A DNA stretch of 46,034 bases from Alphaproteobacteria bacterium (GTDB taxonomy: Bacteria; Pseudomonadota; Alphaproteobacteria; JAEULC01): contig JADZDN010000184.1 of NCBI GenBank assembly GCA_020851015.1, forward strand, positions 1 to 46,034, in the 5' to 3' direction. A model generated the notes under the pieces. It did not search any database. It was not told where the DNA came from and was given only the letters and a program-made list of their open reading frames with translations. Position numbers and translations under genes: made by a program. Shown piece by piece: positions 29,948 through 39,074 of this stretch (position 1 is its first letter; every line of letters begins with the position of its first letter).

Positions 29948-30540
29948 CCGCGAAGCCGATTTTTATCCTCCTTGCTGGCCCCAACGGCGCAGGAAAGACG
30001 TCGCTCGCTTCGAAACTTCTGGCCGAGCTGGCGCACAATCGCTTGAATCCCGATGAAATCGCGATCGAACTGGCAGCCGTCAATCCAGAGTTGGGCGCCA
30101 TTGCAGCCGGTCAAGAGACACTTAGGCGGATAGACCACGCCCTGGCAGCACGAACCAGTTTCGCGGTCGAAACAACGCTGTCCGGCCATGGGTACTTTCG
30201 GCGCGCCGCCAATGCCCAACAGCAAGGTTGGCAAGTGATCCTCCTTTATGTCGGCCTATCGGATCCGGAACTCGCAATCCAGCGCGTACGTAGCCGCGTG
30301 GAAGTCGGTGGGCATGGCGTGCCACCGGCCGACGTCCGCCGCCGATATGGGCGCTCCATGGCCAATTTGGCGCGCTTTTGCCGTCTCGCGGAGTTTGCCA
30401 GCCTCTATGACAATTCCGGCCCGCCTCCCGCCGGGATACACTTATTGAGTCTGCAGCGAGGGCGTGTCGTAAGCCGCGCCGCGGAGCTTCCTGTCTGGCT
30501 TAAACTCGCGATGCAGGGATTCGAAGGCAGCCTTCGGTAG
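29944..30540 (+). CDS. Zeta-toxin-family P-loop kinase
   Basis: A 198-residue protein from TTG 29944. Walker A is AGPNGAGKTS (residues 11-20), followed by RLNPDEIAIELA, the ETTLSG loop and the Arg-rich RVEVGGHGVPPADVRRRYGRS, all typical of the short zeta-like kinases that phosphorylate UDP-N-acetylglucosamine or nucleotide substrates and poison the cell when free of antitoxin. Low-GC and flanked by host genes, so probably acquired with its partner. Activity of this branch is not proven. Confidence 0.78.
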   Translation: MTAKPIFILLAGPNGAGKTSLASKLLAELAHNRLNPDEIAIELAAVNPELGAIAAGQETLRRIDHALAARTSFAVETTLSGHGYFRRAANAQQQGWQVILLYVGLSDPELAIQRVRSRVEVGGHGVPPADVRRRYGRSMANLARFCRLAEFASLYDNSGPPPAGIHLLSLQRGRVVSRAAELPVWLKLAMQGFEGSLR

Positions 30541-30582
30541 GCCTGTCACATACCCCTGTCTCAATCGCAACAAATGCGTCAT

Positions 30583-30610
30583 CAATCCCCTTTACTGGAA
30601 GCAGGGATTG
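30583..30610 (+). terminator. Possible hairpin after the zeta-type gene
   Basis: CAATCCC (30583-30589) and GGGATTG (30604-30610) form a perfect 7-bp stem with a 14-nt loop, 42 nt after the zeta stop. There is no T-run, so it could be a terminator or a relic of an insertion edge. Confidence 0.3.
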
Positions 30611-30763
30611 GGGTGGAATGGGTTTGGGGAGCAAGAACCGGGTATCCGCGCGGAGCGCCGGTGGGGGTCAAGCCGCATTGATCTGACCGACCGCGTCCGT
30701 TCCGGCTGTCCGGAAGGGCCCACGGCCCGTTCCGCCGTCACACTGCCTGGGAGCATGAAATCC

Positions 30764-31801
30764 ATGTCGCATCCTTCGTTCGGCCGCCTGCTGGCGGGCG
30801 CCGCCGCCATTGCCGCGACGGCACTCGTCGCCGATCCGGCGCTCGCGCAGCGCACCAAGATCACGGTCTACACCGCGCTGGAGAACGACCAGCTCGGCCC
30901 CTACAAGCAGGCATTCGAGAACGACGTGAAGGACGTCGAGATCGCCTGGGTGCGCGATTCCACCGGCGTCATCACCGCGCGCTTCCTGGCCGAGAAGGAC
31001 AACCCGCGCGCCGACATCATCTGGGGCCTGGGCGCCTCGTCGATCGCGCTGTTCGACTCGATGAAGCTGCTCGAGCCGTACACGCCCAAGGGCACCGACG
31101 CGCTGAAGGCGCAGTTCAAGAGCCCGACGGCGCCGCTCGCCTGGACCGGGATGGACGCCTGGCTCGCGGTCATCTGCTACAACACGGTCGAGGGCAAGAA
31201 GAAGAACATCCCCGCGCCGACCTCGTGGGCGGACCTTACCAAGTCGGTCTACAAGAACGAAATCGTCATGCCGAACCCGGCCTCGTCCGGCACCGGCTAC
31301 CAGCAGGTCTATGCCTGGCTGCAGATGATGGGCGACAGCCAGGGCTGGAGCTACATGGACAAGGTGCATGACAACGTCGCCGTCTACACCCATTCCGGCT
31401 CGGCGCCCTGCGTGCAGGCCGGCAAGGGCGAGCGCGTGATCGGCATCGGCTTCGACATGCGCGGCGCGCGCGAAAAGACCCAGGGCGCGCCCCTCGACGT
31501 GATCCTGCCCAAGGAAGGCGCGGGCTGGGACATGGAAGCCACCGCGATCGTCAAGGGCACCAAGAACATGGACGCGGCCAAGAAGCTCGCGGACTGGGCG
31601 ATCACGAAGCCGGCCTACGAACTCTACGGCAAGTTCTACGCCATCGTGGGCCTGCCGGGGCTGAATCCGGCGCCGCCGAACTATCCGCCCTCGGCCGACG
31701 CGGCGATGATCAAGATCGACGTGGCGAAGATGGGCAAGGATCGCGACGCGATTCTGAAGGAATGGACCAAGCGCTACGACATCAAGTCGGCCGCCAAGTA
31801 A
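30764..31801 (+). CDS. phnS: 2-Aminoethylphosphonate-type ABC transporter binding protein
   Basis: A periplasmic binding protein of about 345 residues with a signal peptide (LLAGAAAIAATALVADPALA). It follows the putative 2-aminoethylphosphonate-binding family: TVYTALENDQLGPYKQAFE, VRDSTGVITARFLAEKDNP, EIVMPNPASSGTGYQQV and VILPKEGAGWDMEATAIVKG. ATG 30764 is preferred: GGGAG lies 10 nt upstream, against 1 nt for ATG 30755. The ATPase and permease follow in the same direction. It probably supplies phosphorus or nitrogen from phosphonates; no degradation genes are adjacent. Confidence 0.83.
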   Translation: MSHPSFGRLLAGAAAIAATALVADPALAQRTKITVYTALENDQLGPYKQAFENDVKDVEIAWVRDSTGVITARFLAEKDNPRADIIWGLGASSIALFDSMKLLEPYTPKGTDALKAQFKSPTAPLAWTGMDAWLAVICYNTVEGKKKNIPAPTSWADLTKSVYKNEIVMPNPASSGTGYQQVYAWLQMMGDSQGWSYMDKVHDNVAVYTHSGSAPCVQAGKGERVIGIGFDMRGAREKTQGAPLDVILPKEGAGWDMEATAIVKGTKNMDAAKKLADWAITKPAYELYGKFYAIVGLPGLNPAPPNYPPSADAAMIKIDVAKMGKDRDAILKEWTKRYDIKSAAK

Positions 31802-31877
31802 GCAGCCGTTCCTAGAGGCTCGTTGCGGCCCCTGCCCCGCGCCATCCGGGCCGGGCAGGGGCTCCGAGTCCATTGCC

Positions 31878-32975
31878 ATGACGCAAGACAAGAGCACGCC
31901 GTATCTGCGCATCGAGCGGCTGACCAAGCAGTTCGGCGCCTTCACCGCGCTCAAGGACATCTCGCTGGAGATTTTCCCGGGCGAGTTTATCTGCTTCCTG
32001 GGCCCCTCGGGCTGCGGCAAGACCACGCTGCTGCGCGCCATCGCCGGCCTGGACATCCAGACCTCGGGGCGCATCTTCCAGGCCGGCAAGGACATCTCCG
32101 CCCTGCCCTCCTCGCAGCGCGACTTCGGCATCGTCTTCCAGTCCTACGCGCTGTTCCCCAACCTCACCGTCGCGGCCAATGTCGGCTACGGGCTGGTCAG
32201 CCGCGGCCTCGCGCGGGTCGAGATCGAGACCCGGGTCAACGAATTGCTGCGCCTGGTCGGCCTGCCCGACTCGGGACGCAAGTATCCGGCCCAGCTCTCC
32301 GGCGGCCAGCAGCAGCGCATCGCCGTCGCGCGCGCGCTCGCGCTCTCGCCGGGGCTCCTGCTGCTGGACGAGCCGCTGAGCGCGCTGGACGCCCGCGTGC
32401 GCGCCCATCTGCGGGTCGAGCTGCGGCGGCTGCACCAGCGCTTGGGCGTCACCACGATCATGGTGACGCACGACCAGGAAGAGGCGCTGACCATGGCCGA
32501 CCGCATCGTCGTGATGAACCACGGCGTGATCGAGCAGATGGGCTCGCCGACCGAGGTTTACCGCAAGCCCGCCAGCGCCTTCGTCGCCGACTTCGTCGGC
32601 ACCACCAACTTCCTGCCCGCCGTCGTGGCCGGACCCGACCATGTGCGGCTGGGCGAGATCAACCTGGCCTGCGAACTCAGCCTCAATATCGGCCCCGGCC
32701 AGGACGTCACCCTGGCGATCCGGCCCGAGGACGTGGTGGTGCGCAACATCGGCCCCGCCACTCCCAACACCTTCGAGGCGCGCGTAGCGGAGATCGAGTT
32801 CCTGGGCTCGTTCTGCCGCGTCGGCCTGGCGATCAACGGCGGCGATCCGGCGCTGGTGGCCGACTTCTCGATCAACGCCGTGCGCGACCTGTCGATCACC
32901 GAGGGCAAGGTGATGCCGGTGGCCCTGCCGCCGGACCGGCTCAGGGTGTTCGCGCGGCCGCCGCAGGCGCCGTGA
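31878..32975 (+). CDS. phnT: 2-Aminoethylphosphonate-type ABC transporter ATPase
   Basis: A 365-residue ATPase with Walker A GPSGCGKTTLLR, signature LSGGQQQRIAVARAL, Walker B LLLLDEPLSALDARV and switch His in IMVTHDQEEALTM, plus a C-terminal TOBE-like regulatory domain (about residues 245-360). It lies 76 nt after the binding-protein gene and overlaps the permease GTG by 4 nt. It is the only iron/phosphonate-type importer ATPase in the window, and might also serve the ATPase-less system at 5410-8648; that is speculation. Confidence 0.87.
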   Translation: MTQDKSTPYLRIERLTKQFGAFTALKDISLEIFPGEFICFLGPSGCGKTTLLRAIAGLDIQTSGRIFQAGKDISALPSSQRDFGIVFQSYALFPNLTVAANVGYGLVSRGLARVEIETRVNELLRLVGLPDSGRKYPAQLSGGQQQRIAVARALALSPGLLLLDEPLSALDARVRAHLRVELRRLHQRLGVTTIMVTHDQEEALTMADRIVVMNHGVIEQMGSPTEVYRKPASAFVADFVGTTNFLPAVVAGPDHVRLGEINLACELSLNIGPGQDVTLAIRPEDVVVRNIGPATPNTFEARVAEIEFLGSFCRVGLAINGGDPALVADFSINAVRDLSITEGKVMPVALPPDRLRVFARPPQAP

Positions 32976-34702
32976 CCGCGACCGCCACGCCCGCCCGCGA
33001 AGCGACGCCCGAGATCGCCGCCGCCGCGCCGGCCATCCGCCGCCGCCTAGACCGCGACGACGTGATGATGCGGCTGGGGATCGCGCTCCTGATTGCATGG
33101 CTCACCTTCACCCTGGCGTTGCCGCTTTGGTCGCTGCTGTCCAAGAGCTTCGAGGACCGGGACGGCGCTTTCGTCGGGCTGGCCAACTACGTCGAGTATT
33201 TCTCGACGCCCGCGCTGTTCGCCTCGGTGTTCAACAGCCTGGAGGTCGCGGTCCTGTCGACCGCGATCGTCATCCCGCTCGCCTTCACCTATGCCTACGC
33301 CCTGACGCGAAGCTGCATGCGCTGGAAGGGGCTGTTCCAGGCCCTTGCCTTGATCCCGATCCTCGCCCCGTCCCTGCTGCCGGCGATCTCGCTGATCTAT
33401 CTGTTCGGCAACCAGGGCGTCATGAAGGAGCTGCTGCTCGGCGGTTCCATCTACGGCGAGGGCGGCATCGTGCTGGCCCAGGTGTTCTAGTGCTTCCCGC
33501 ACGCGCTGATGATCCTGGTCGCCGCCCTTAGCATGGCCGATGCGCGGCTGTACGAGGCAGCCGACGTCCTCGGCGCCTCGCGCCTGCGCGTGTTCTTCAC
33601 GGTCACCCTCCCCGGCGCCAAGTACGGCGTGATCAGCGCCGCCTTCGTCGTCTTCACGCTGGTGATCACCGACTTCGGCATCGCCAAGGTGATCGGCGGG
33701 CGCTTCAACGTGCTGGCGACCGACATCTACAAGCAGGTGATCGGCCAGCAGAATTTCGAGATGGGCGCGGTGGTGGGCATGGTGCTGCTGGTGCCGGCGA
33801 TCGTGGCCTTCACGGCCGACCGCATCATCCAGCGCCGGCAGATGGCGCTGCTGTCCGCCCGTGCCGTGCCGCTCGAGCCAAAGCCGGCGCCGCGCCGCGA
33901 CTGGACGTTGCTGGCGTTCTGCGGCGTGGTGGGCGGGCTGATCTTCGGCGTGCTCGCGATGTCGTTCTGGGCGTCGCTGATCACCCGCTGGCCCTACAAT
34001 CTCGCGCTCACGCTGAACAACTACGCTTTCGCCAATTTCGACACCAACGGGTGGGAGACCTATTGGAACTCGCTGTCGCTGGCCGCCTGGACGGCGATCA
34101 TCGGCACGGTGGTCATCTTCGTCGGCGCGTATCTGCTGGAAAAGTCGCGCGACTTCCCGCTCGGCCGCGCGGTCGCGCAATTCCTGGCGATGCTGCCGAT
34201 GGCCGTGCCGGGGCTGGTGCTCGGCCTGTCGTACATCTTCTTCTTCAATGCACGCTGGAACCCGTTCGGGTTCCTCTACGCGACGCTGGCGATCATGGTG
34301 CTCAACTCGATCACGCACTTCTACACGGTGTGCCACCTGACCGCGACAACGGCGCTGAAGCAGATGGATCCCGAGTTCGAGGCGGTGTCCGCGTCGCTCA
34401 AGGTGTCCTTGCTGCGGACCATGGTGCGGGTCACCGTGCCGGTCTGCCTGCCGGCCCTCTTCGACGTGTCGATCTACCTGTTCGTCAATGCCATGACGAC
34501 CGTATCGGCGGTGATCTTCCTCTACTCCACGGACACCAAGCTTGCCTCGGTCACGATCGTCAACATGGACGAGTCGGGCTTCACCGCGGCGGCCGCGGCG
34601 ATGGCGATGACGATCGTGTTCACCTCGGCCGCCGTCAAGATCGCGCACGTGCTGATCACGCGCCGCCTGGAAGGCACCACCCAGGCCTGGCGCCGTCGCT
34701 AG
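32972..34702 (+). pseudogene. 2-Aminoethylphosphonate-type ABC permease with in-frame amber codon
   Basis: A fused two-domain permease, 576 codons from GTG 32972. Both halves are in one frame: first-half helices such as LIPILAPSLLPAISLIYLFG, then GEGGIVLAQVF, a TAG at 33488-33490, and straight on CFPHALMILVAALSMADARL with the EAA loop EAADVLGASRLRVFFTVTLP; the second EAA loop lies in FEAVSASLKVSLLRTMVRVT. Relatives usually have Tyr at the stop position, so one base change (TAC or TAT to TAG) explains it. Translation may restart at ATG 33509. Its final stop overlaps the desaturase stop (CTAG). Confidence 0.83.
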
Positions 34703-35625
34703 ACCGGGGTCCGGTAAAACGGGTGCGGCACCGCGTCGCGCGGCGTCAGGAAATAGCGCCGCAGAATCTCGCCATAGCCGCGAAACAGGAAATTGCCGTT
34801 GCGGCGCAGCACCGCCTCGCGCTCGGCCCGATAGAGCGCCGGCAAACCATACCAGGCAACGCCGGGCCGCTCGTGATGGACAGCGTGCAGGTTGTTGTTC
34901 AGATAGAGCAGCGCCATCGGCCAGGACGTCTCGACGATCGCGGTCGCGTGGGCCTGGTTGCGATGGGGCCGATGTTCGGTGAACGACCGCAGCAGCGCCA
35001 ACCCCAGGCCGGGATAGGCGAAGAAGGCGACATAGCCCCAAAAGGGGATGCCGCAGACCTCGATGACCCAATAGAGCAGCGGCAGGGTGACCGCGGCGTG
35101 GGCGGCCCACTGGCGCCAGGCAAGCGCATCGCCCCGGATCAGCCGAGGCAGTTCATGGCCGAGCAACCGCTTGACGGCGACCGGCGGCCCCAGGACGAGC
35201 CGCCCCAGCACGGTCTTGCGGGCCAGGTGGACGGCGCGCGCGAGGCGTCCCATCGCCTGCCACTGCGCGGGCAGGACGTAGTTCGATTCCGGGTCCGAGA
35301 CCGGGCAGGTAAGCCGGTCGGTCCGGTGATGGACAATATGACTGTCGCGATAGATGCCATAGGGCAGCCAGAGCCACAGGCCCGGCCGCGCCAGCAGGTC
35401 ATTCAGCCAACGCCAGCCTGTCGGGTGGCCATGCAGCAACTCGTGTTGCAGGGATCCGTGCAGCGCGACCACATAGGCGCCGGCGGGCAACAGCACCCAC
35501 CAGCGGAGATCCTCGTAAAACCACGTCAGCGCGAGCCAGGAACCGTAAACGCCAAGGATCAGCAGCCAGGTCGGTCCTTCAAACCGACTCCAAAGTGTTG
35601 GCCTATCTATTTGATTCACAGGCAT
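34699..35625 (-). CDS. Membrane fatty acid desaturase
   Basis: A 308-residue membrane di-iron desaturase. The three histidine boxes are present: HELLH at 61-65, HIVHH at 96-100 and HAVHH at 247-251, plus EHRPH at 218-222. Hydrophobic segments flank the first box (LLILGVYGSWLALTWF) and lie between boxes two and three. It introduces double bonds or hydroxyls into acyl chains. ATG 35625 has TAGG 6 nt upstream; a TTG at 35661 is less likely. It ends in a 4-nt overlap with the convergent permease gene. Confidence 0.85.
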   Translation of the reverse strand: MPVNQIDRPTLWSRFEGPTWLLILGVYGSWLALTWFYEDLRWWVLLPAGAYVVALHGSLQHELLHGHPTGWRWLNDLLARPGLWLWLPYGIYRDSHIVHHRTDRLTCPVSDPESNYVLPAQWQAMGRLARAVHLARKTVLGRLVLGPPVAVKRLLGHELPRLIRGDALAWRQWAAHAAVTLPLLYWVIEVCGIPFWGYVAFFAYPGLGLALLRSFTEHRPHRNQAHATAIVETSWPMALLYLNNNLHAVHHERPGVAWYGLPALYRAEREAVLRRNGNFLFRGYGEILRRYFLTPRDAVPHPFYRTPV

Positions 35626-35707
35626 CGTCAACCTATATGCCGCGCGCGAGAGTCGGCTCAAGATGCGTTCCGTGACCTCTGAAGCGAAATGTGAAAATTG
35701 CTGGATT

Positions 35708-35726
35708 TGTGAAGCGTTAAGTCACA
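35708..35726. promoter_or_regulatory. Candidate operator upstream of the XRE gene
   Basis: TGTGA and TCACA are spaced by 9 nt as an inverted repeat. TGTGAA recurs just before (about 35690) and after (about 35740), giving three half-sites within 60 nt of AT-richer DNA in front of the XRE gene. Autoregulation by that protein is a reasonable guess. Confidence 0.35.
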
Positions 35727-35760
35727 GATCGCTGTATTCTGTGAATAAAGGAATGCACCG

Positions 35761-36660
35761 ATGGGCCTTCAGGGGACCGACGATTTCCCGGCAGGGCGCA
35801 ACAGCCTGGTCGACCGGTTTCGCCAGCGGCTGGCAGAGGTCATCGCGCGATCCGGGCTCAACCGGGCGGCGTTTGCCGCCGAGACGGGGATCGAACGGTC
35901 GACGTTGTCCCAGCTTCTTTCGCCGGACACCGACCGCCTGCCCCGGCTGGACACGCTGGCCGCCGTTGCCGCCGCCCGGAGCGTCAGCATCGACTGGCTG
36001 GTGGGCCTTAGCCAACGGCCCGACTTGGGCGGCGCCATCGTCGAGACGGCTCCATTGGAAATCGCTCCGACGGACAACACCCCGCTCGACGCAAGGCTGG
36101 CGCGCTGGCATGCCGAAGCCGCGGGCTACAAGATCCGCTATGTGCCCGCGAACCTGCCCGACCTGCTCAAGACCGACGAGGTGATCGCCTTCGAGTGCCG
36201 CGCCCTAGGCGTCGGCCGCTCGACGCTCGAACTCGGCATCAGCCAGGGCAATCTCAGCTATCAGCGGCGCCCCGACACCGACATGGAGGTCTGTGCCAGC
36301 CTCCAGAGCGTGGAGGGTTTCGCCCGCGGCGAGGGGATCTGGCGGGGCCTGCCGGTCGGGGCCCGCAAGGCCCAGCTGCGGCGGATGATCGCGCTGGTGG
36401 ACGAGCTCTATCCGGGGTTCCGCTGGTTCCTGTTCGACGGGCTGGAGCGCTATTCGGCGCCAGTCACGATCTTTGGACCCCAGCGCGCCGCGGTCTTTGT
36501 CGGCCAGATGTACCTGGTGTTCAGCGCCACCGAGCAGATCCGCGCCCTGGGCCGGCACGTCGACGGCCTGATCCGGGCCGCCCGCGTGCAGCCCAACGCC
36601 GTCGGGGCCTATCTGCAGCGGCTTCTCGACGAAACCGACCACGCCGCCCCTCCGCGATGA
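35761..36660 (+). CDS. XRE-family regulator with a large C-terminal domain
   Basis: A 299-residue protein. The helix-turn-helix is at about residues 18-80 (FRQRLAEVIARSGLNRAAFA, IERSTLSQLLS, LPRLDTLAAVAAARSVSIDW). The remaining 210 residues, including WHAEAAGYKIRYVPANLPDL and RRMIALVDELYPGFRWFLFD, are an unassigned sensor-like region. AAAGGA precedes ATG 35761. It overlaps the next gene, a soluble PhnD-like binding domain, by 4 nt, so the two are made together. Confidence 0.8.
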   Translation: MGLQGTDDFPAGRNSLVDRFRQRLAEVIARSGLNRAAFAAETGIERSTLSQLLSPDTDRLPRLDTLAAVAAARSVSIDWLVGLSQRPDLGGAIVETAPLEIAPTDNTPLDARLARWHAEAAGYKIRYVPANLPDLLKTDEVIAFECRALGVGRSTLELGISQGNLSYQRRPDTDMEVCASLQSVEGFARGEGIWRGLPVGARKAQLRRMIALVDELYPGFRWFLFDGLERYSAPVTIFGPQRAAVFVGQMYLVFSATEQIRALGRHVDGLIRAARVQPNAVGAYLQRLLDETDHAAPPR

Positions 36661-37475
36661 CCGAGGGGGCTTTGACGGTCAGCCTGCCCATGTACCAGCC
36701 ACCGGAGCTGGCGGCGCTGACCGATTCCTGGTGGCAGGGGTTGGCGCGGCATTTCCGTGCCGCCGGAATCGCCGGCGTTCCCGACGCCTTGACGCGACCC
36801 GGCGACCTTCATGCGCATTGGCGCTCGCCCGCGCTGCTGTTCAGCCAGAGCTGCGGCTATCCGCTTACCCATGCATTCGCGGGGTGCTGGCAGCTCGTGG
36901 CTACGCCCTGCTACGCGGCCCCGGGCTGCGAGGGGCCTTACTATCGCAGCCTGCTGATCGTCCGCGCCGATGCGCCGTTCCGCTCGATCGAAGAGCTGCG
37001 CGGCCGCACCGCCTGCTTCAACAGCCGCGATTCGCATTCCGGCCACAACATCCTGCGTGCCACCATCGCGCCGCTGGCCCGCGGCGGGCGGTTCTTCGGC
37101 CGCGTACTGCAAAGCGGCGGCCATATCCATAGCGCCGCGATGGTTCAGCGCGGCGAGGCCGACCTGGCCGCACTGGATTGCGTCAGCCATGCACTCTATG
37201 CGCGCCACGCGCCCCAGCGCCTGGAAGGCACGCGGGTACTCTGCCGGACGGCGCCGGCGCCGGCCTTGCCCTACATCACCGCCGCCGCGACCGACCCGCT
37301 CACGCTACGGCGGCTGCGCGACGGGCTGCAAGCCGCCCTGGCCGATCCGGCACTTGCCGATCTGCGCGCCGAATTGCTGATTGAGGGGGCATCGCTCTTA
37401 CCCGATGCCGCCTATTCGGCCATTGCGGAAATCGAGCGGCAAGCCGTGGCGACGGGCTACCCCGATCTGGGCTGA
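36657..37475 (+). CDS. PhnD-like substrate-binding protein without signal peptide
   Basis: A 272-residue protein of the phosphate/phosphonate-binding (PhnD) superfamily. Family features are LLIVRADAPFRSIEELRGRT, ACFNSRDSHSGHNILRATI, GGHIHSAAMVQRGEADLAAL and LPYITAAATDPLTLRRL. It starts directly MTEGALTVSLPMYQPPELAA with no signal peptide or membrane segment, so it is cytoplasmic. No permease or ATPase is adjacent. With its ATGA coupling to the XRE gene, it may be a ligand-binding partner of the regulator. Confidence 0.77.
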   Translation: MTEGALTVSLPMYQPPELAALTDSWWQGLARHFRAAGIAGVPDALTRPGDLHAHWRSPALLFSQSCGYPLTHAFAGCWQLVATPCYAAPGCEGPYYRSLLIVRADAPFRSIEELRGRTACFNSRDSHSGHNILRATIAPLARGGRFFGRVLQSGGHIHSAAMVQRGEADLAALDCVSHALYARHAPQRLEGTRVLCRTAPAPALPYITAAATDPLTLRRLRDGLQAALADPALADLRAELLIEGASLLPDAAYSAIAEIERQAVATGYPDLG

Positions 37476-37552
37476 CTCCGCCGGGACGCGATTTACAAAG
37501 CCCGGCCCGGCTCGTAGGGTCCGGCTCCTCTTCCGAGCGCAAGGGTAGCCCC

Positions 37553-39073
37553 ATGGCCCGAGACAATGTCCGCCGCCGCGAGCGCCGCACGACGCGCGGG
37601 CCGCAGCAGCTCGCCTGGCGGGCGATCGAGAACCCCTACAAGCCGATCGAGGTATTGAGCGACGACCAGGTCGAGGCGATCCACACTGCCTCGCTGCGGG
37701 TTCTGCGCGACCTGGGCATGGAGTTCTTGGGCGACCAGGCGCTCGATCTGCTGCTGAAGGCGGGCGCCACCGTCGACCGCGCCACGCGGCGCGTGCGCTT
37801 CGACCCCGCGATGATCATGGAGCACGTAGCCAAGGCGCCGAAGCGCTTCACCTTGCACGCCCGCAATCCGGCCCACGACCTGGCGATCGGCGGCAGGTCG
37901 GCGGTGTTCTCGGCCGTCGCCAGCGCGCCGAACTGCTCGGACATGGACAAGGGTCGCCGGCCGGGCAGTCACGAGGACTACAAGAACCTGCTGCGCCTGG
38001 CACAGAGCCTCAACATCGTCCATCTCTGCGCGGGCTATCCGGTCGAGCCGATCGACCTGCCCGCGCCGACGCGGCATCTCGACTGCTACTACGGCTATAT
38101 CGCGCTGACGGACAAGGTCTGGCACCCCTACTCGCTGGGCCGCCAGCGCATCGTCGACGCGCTGGCGATGGATCGCATCGCGCGCGGGATCGACGAACAG
38201 GCGCAGATCGAGCGGCCGGCGCTGATCACCATCGTCAACACCAACTCGCCGCTGCGCCTCGACACGCCGATGATCGAAGGGCTGTTCGAGATGGCCGCGC
38301 ATGGCCAGGTCGTGTGCGTGACGCCGTTCACCCTCTCGGGCGCGATGGCGCCGGTCACGCTGGCCGGCGCACTGGTGCAGCAGAATGCCGAGGCGCTGGC
38401 GGCGATCGCGCTGTGCCAGATGGTTCGGCCCGGCGCGCCGGTGATGGAGGGCGGCTTCACCTCGAACGTGGACATGAAGTCGGGCGCGCCCGCTTTCGGC
38501 ACGCCGGAATATGCCCGGGCGGCGCTGGCCGGCGGCCAGCTCGCGCGGCGCTACGGCATTCCCTACCGCTCGAGCAACGCCAACGCCTGCACGATCGTCG
38601 ATGCCCAGGCGGCCTACGACTCCGAGATGTCGGTGTGGTCGGCGGTGATGGGCCACGCCAACCTGGTGATGCACGCCGCCGGCTGGATGGAAGGCGGGCT
38701 GGTGGCCTCGTTCGAGAAGATGATCGTCGACGCCGAGATCCTGCAGATGATGGCCGAGTTCCTGCGCCCGATCGAAGTCACGGAAGCGACCATGGGCATC
38801 GACGCCATGGCCGAGGTCGGGCCGGGCGGGCATTATTTCGGCGCGCAGCACACGCTGGAGCGCTACGAGACCGCCTTCTACAGCCCGATCCTGTCGGACT
38901 GGCGCAACTTCGAGACCTGGCGGCAGGACGGCGCCAAAACAGCCTTCGACCGCGCCAACGCGATCTACAAGGAGCTGCTGGCGAACTACGCGCCGCCGCC
39001 GCTCGATCCCGCGACCGACGCGGCGCTCAAGGACTACATCGCCAGGCGCAAGGCCGAGCCCATCGCGGCTTGA
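37553..39073 (+). CDS. Trimethylamine methyltransferase family protein (non-pyrrolysine MttB)
   Basis: A 506-residue member of the MttB superfamily, corrinoid-dependent methyltransferases that demethylate quaternary or tertiary amines. Segments visible: IHTASLRVLRDLGMEFLG, GHYFGAQHTLERYETAFYSP and NANACTIVDAQAAYDSEM. There is no in-frame amber, so it belongs to the non-pyrrolysine branch that includes glycine betaine methyltransferases. No corrinoid protein or reductive activase gene is beside it. ATG 37553 is the first in frame. It ends 1 nt before the convergent OsmC gene. Confidence 0.86.
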   Translation: MARDNVRRRERRTTRGPQQLAWRAIENPYKPIEVLSDDQVEAIHTASLRVLRDLGMEFLGDQALDLLLKAGATVDRATRRVRFDPAMIMEHVAKAPKRFTLHARNPAHDLAIGGRSAVFSAVASAPNCSDMDKGRRPGSHEDYKNLLRLAQSLNIVHLCAGYPVEPIDLPAPTRHLDCYYGYIALTDKVWHPYSLGRQRIVDALAMDRIARGIDEQAQIERPALITIVNTNSPLRLDTPMIEGLFEMAAHGQVVCVTPFTLSGAMAPVTLAGALVQQNAEALAAIALCQMVRPGAPVMEGGFTSNVDMKSGAPAFGTPEYARAALAGGQLARRYGIPYRSSNANACTIVDAQAAYDSEMSVWSAVMGHANLVMHAAGWMEGGLVASFEKMIVDAEILQMMAEFLRPIEVTEATMGIDAMAEVGPGGHYFGAQHTLERYETAFYSPILSDWRNFETWRQDGAKTAFDRANAIYKELLANYAPPPLDPATDAALKDYIARRKAEPIAA

Positions 39074-39074
39074 G

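Noticed and set aside
33488..33490. Amber codon read as pyrrolysine, given an MttB-family gene in the same window
   Set aside because: Relatives have Tyr in the permease at this place, the MttB-family gene contains no in-frame amber, TAG is used as a normal stop by several genes here, and no pyl genes are visible.
33047..35110. Leftward 687-codon frame opposite the permease
   Set aside because: Its composition (runs of Arg, His, Gln, Gly, Asp) is that of an antisense shadow and the permease and desaturase explain the coding signal.
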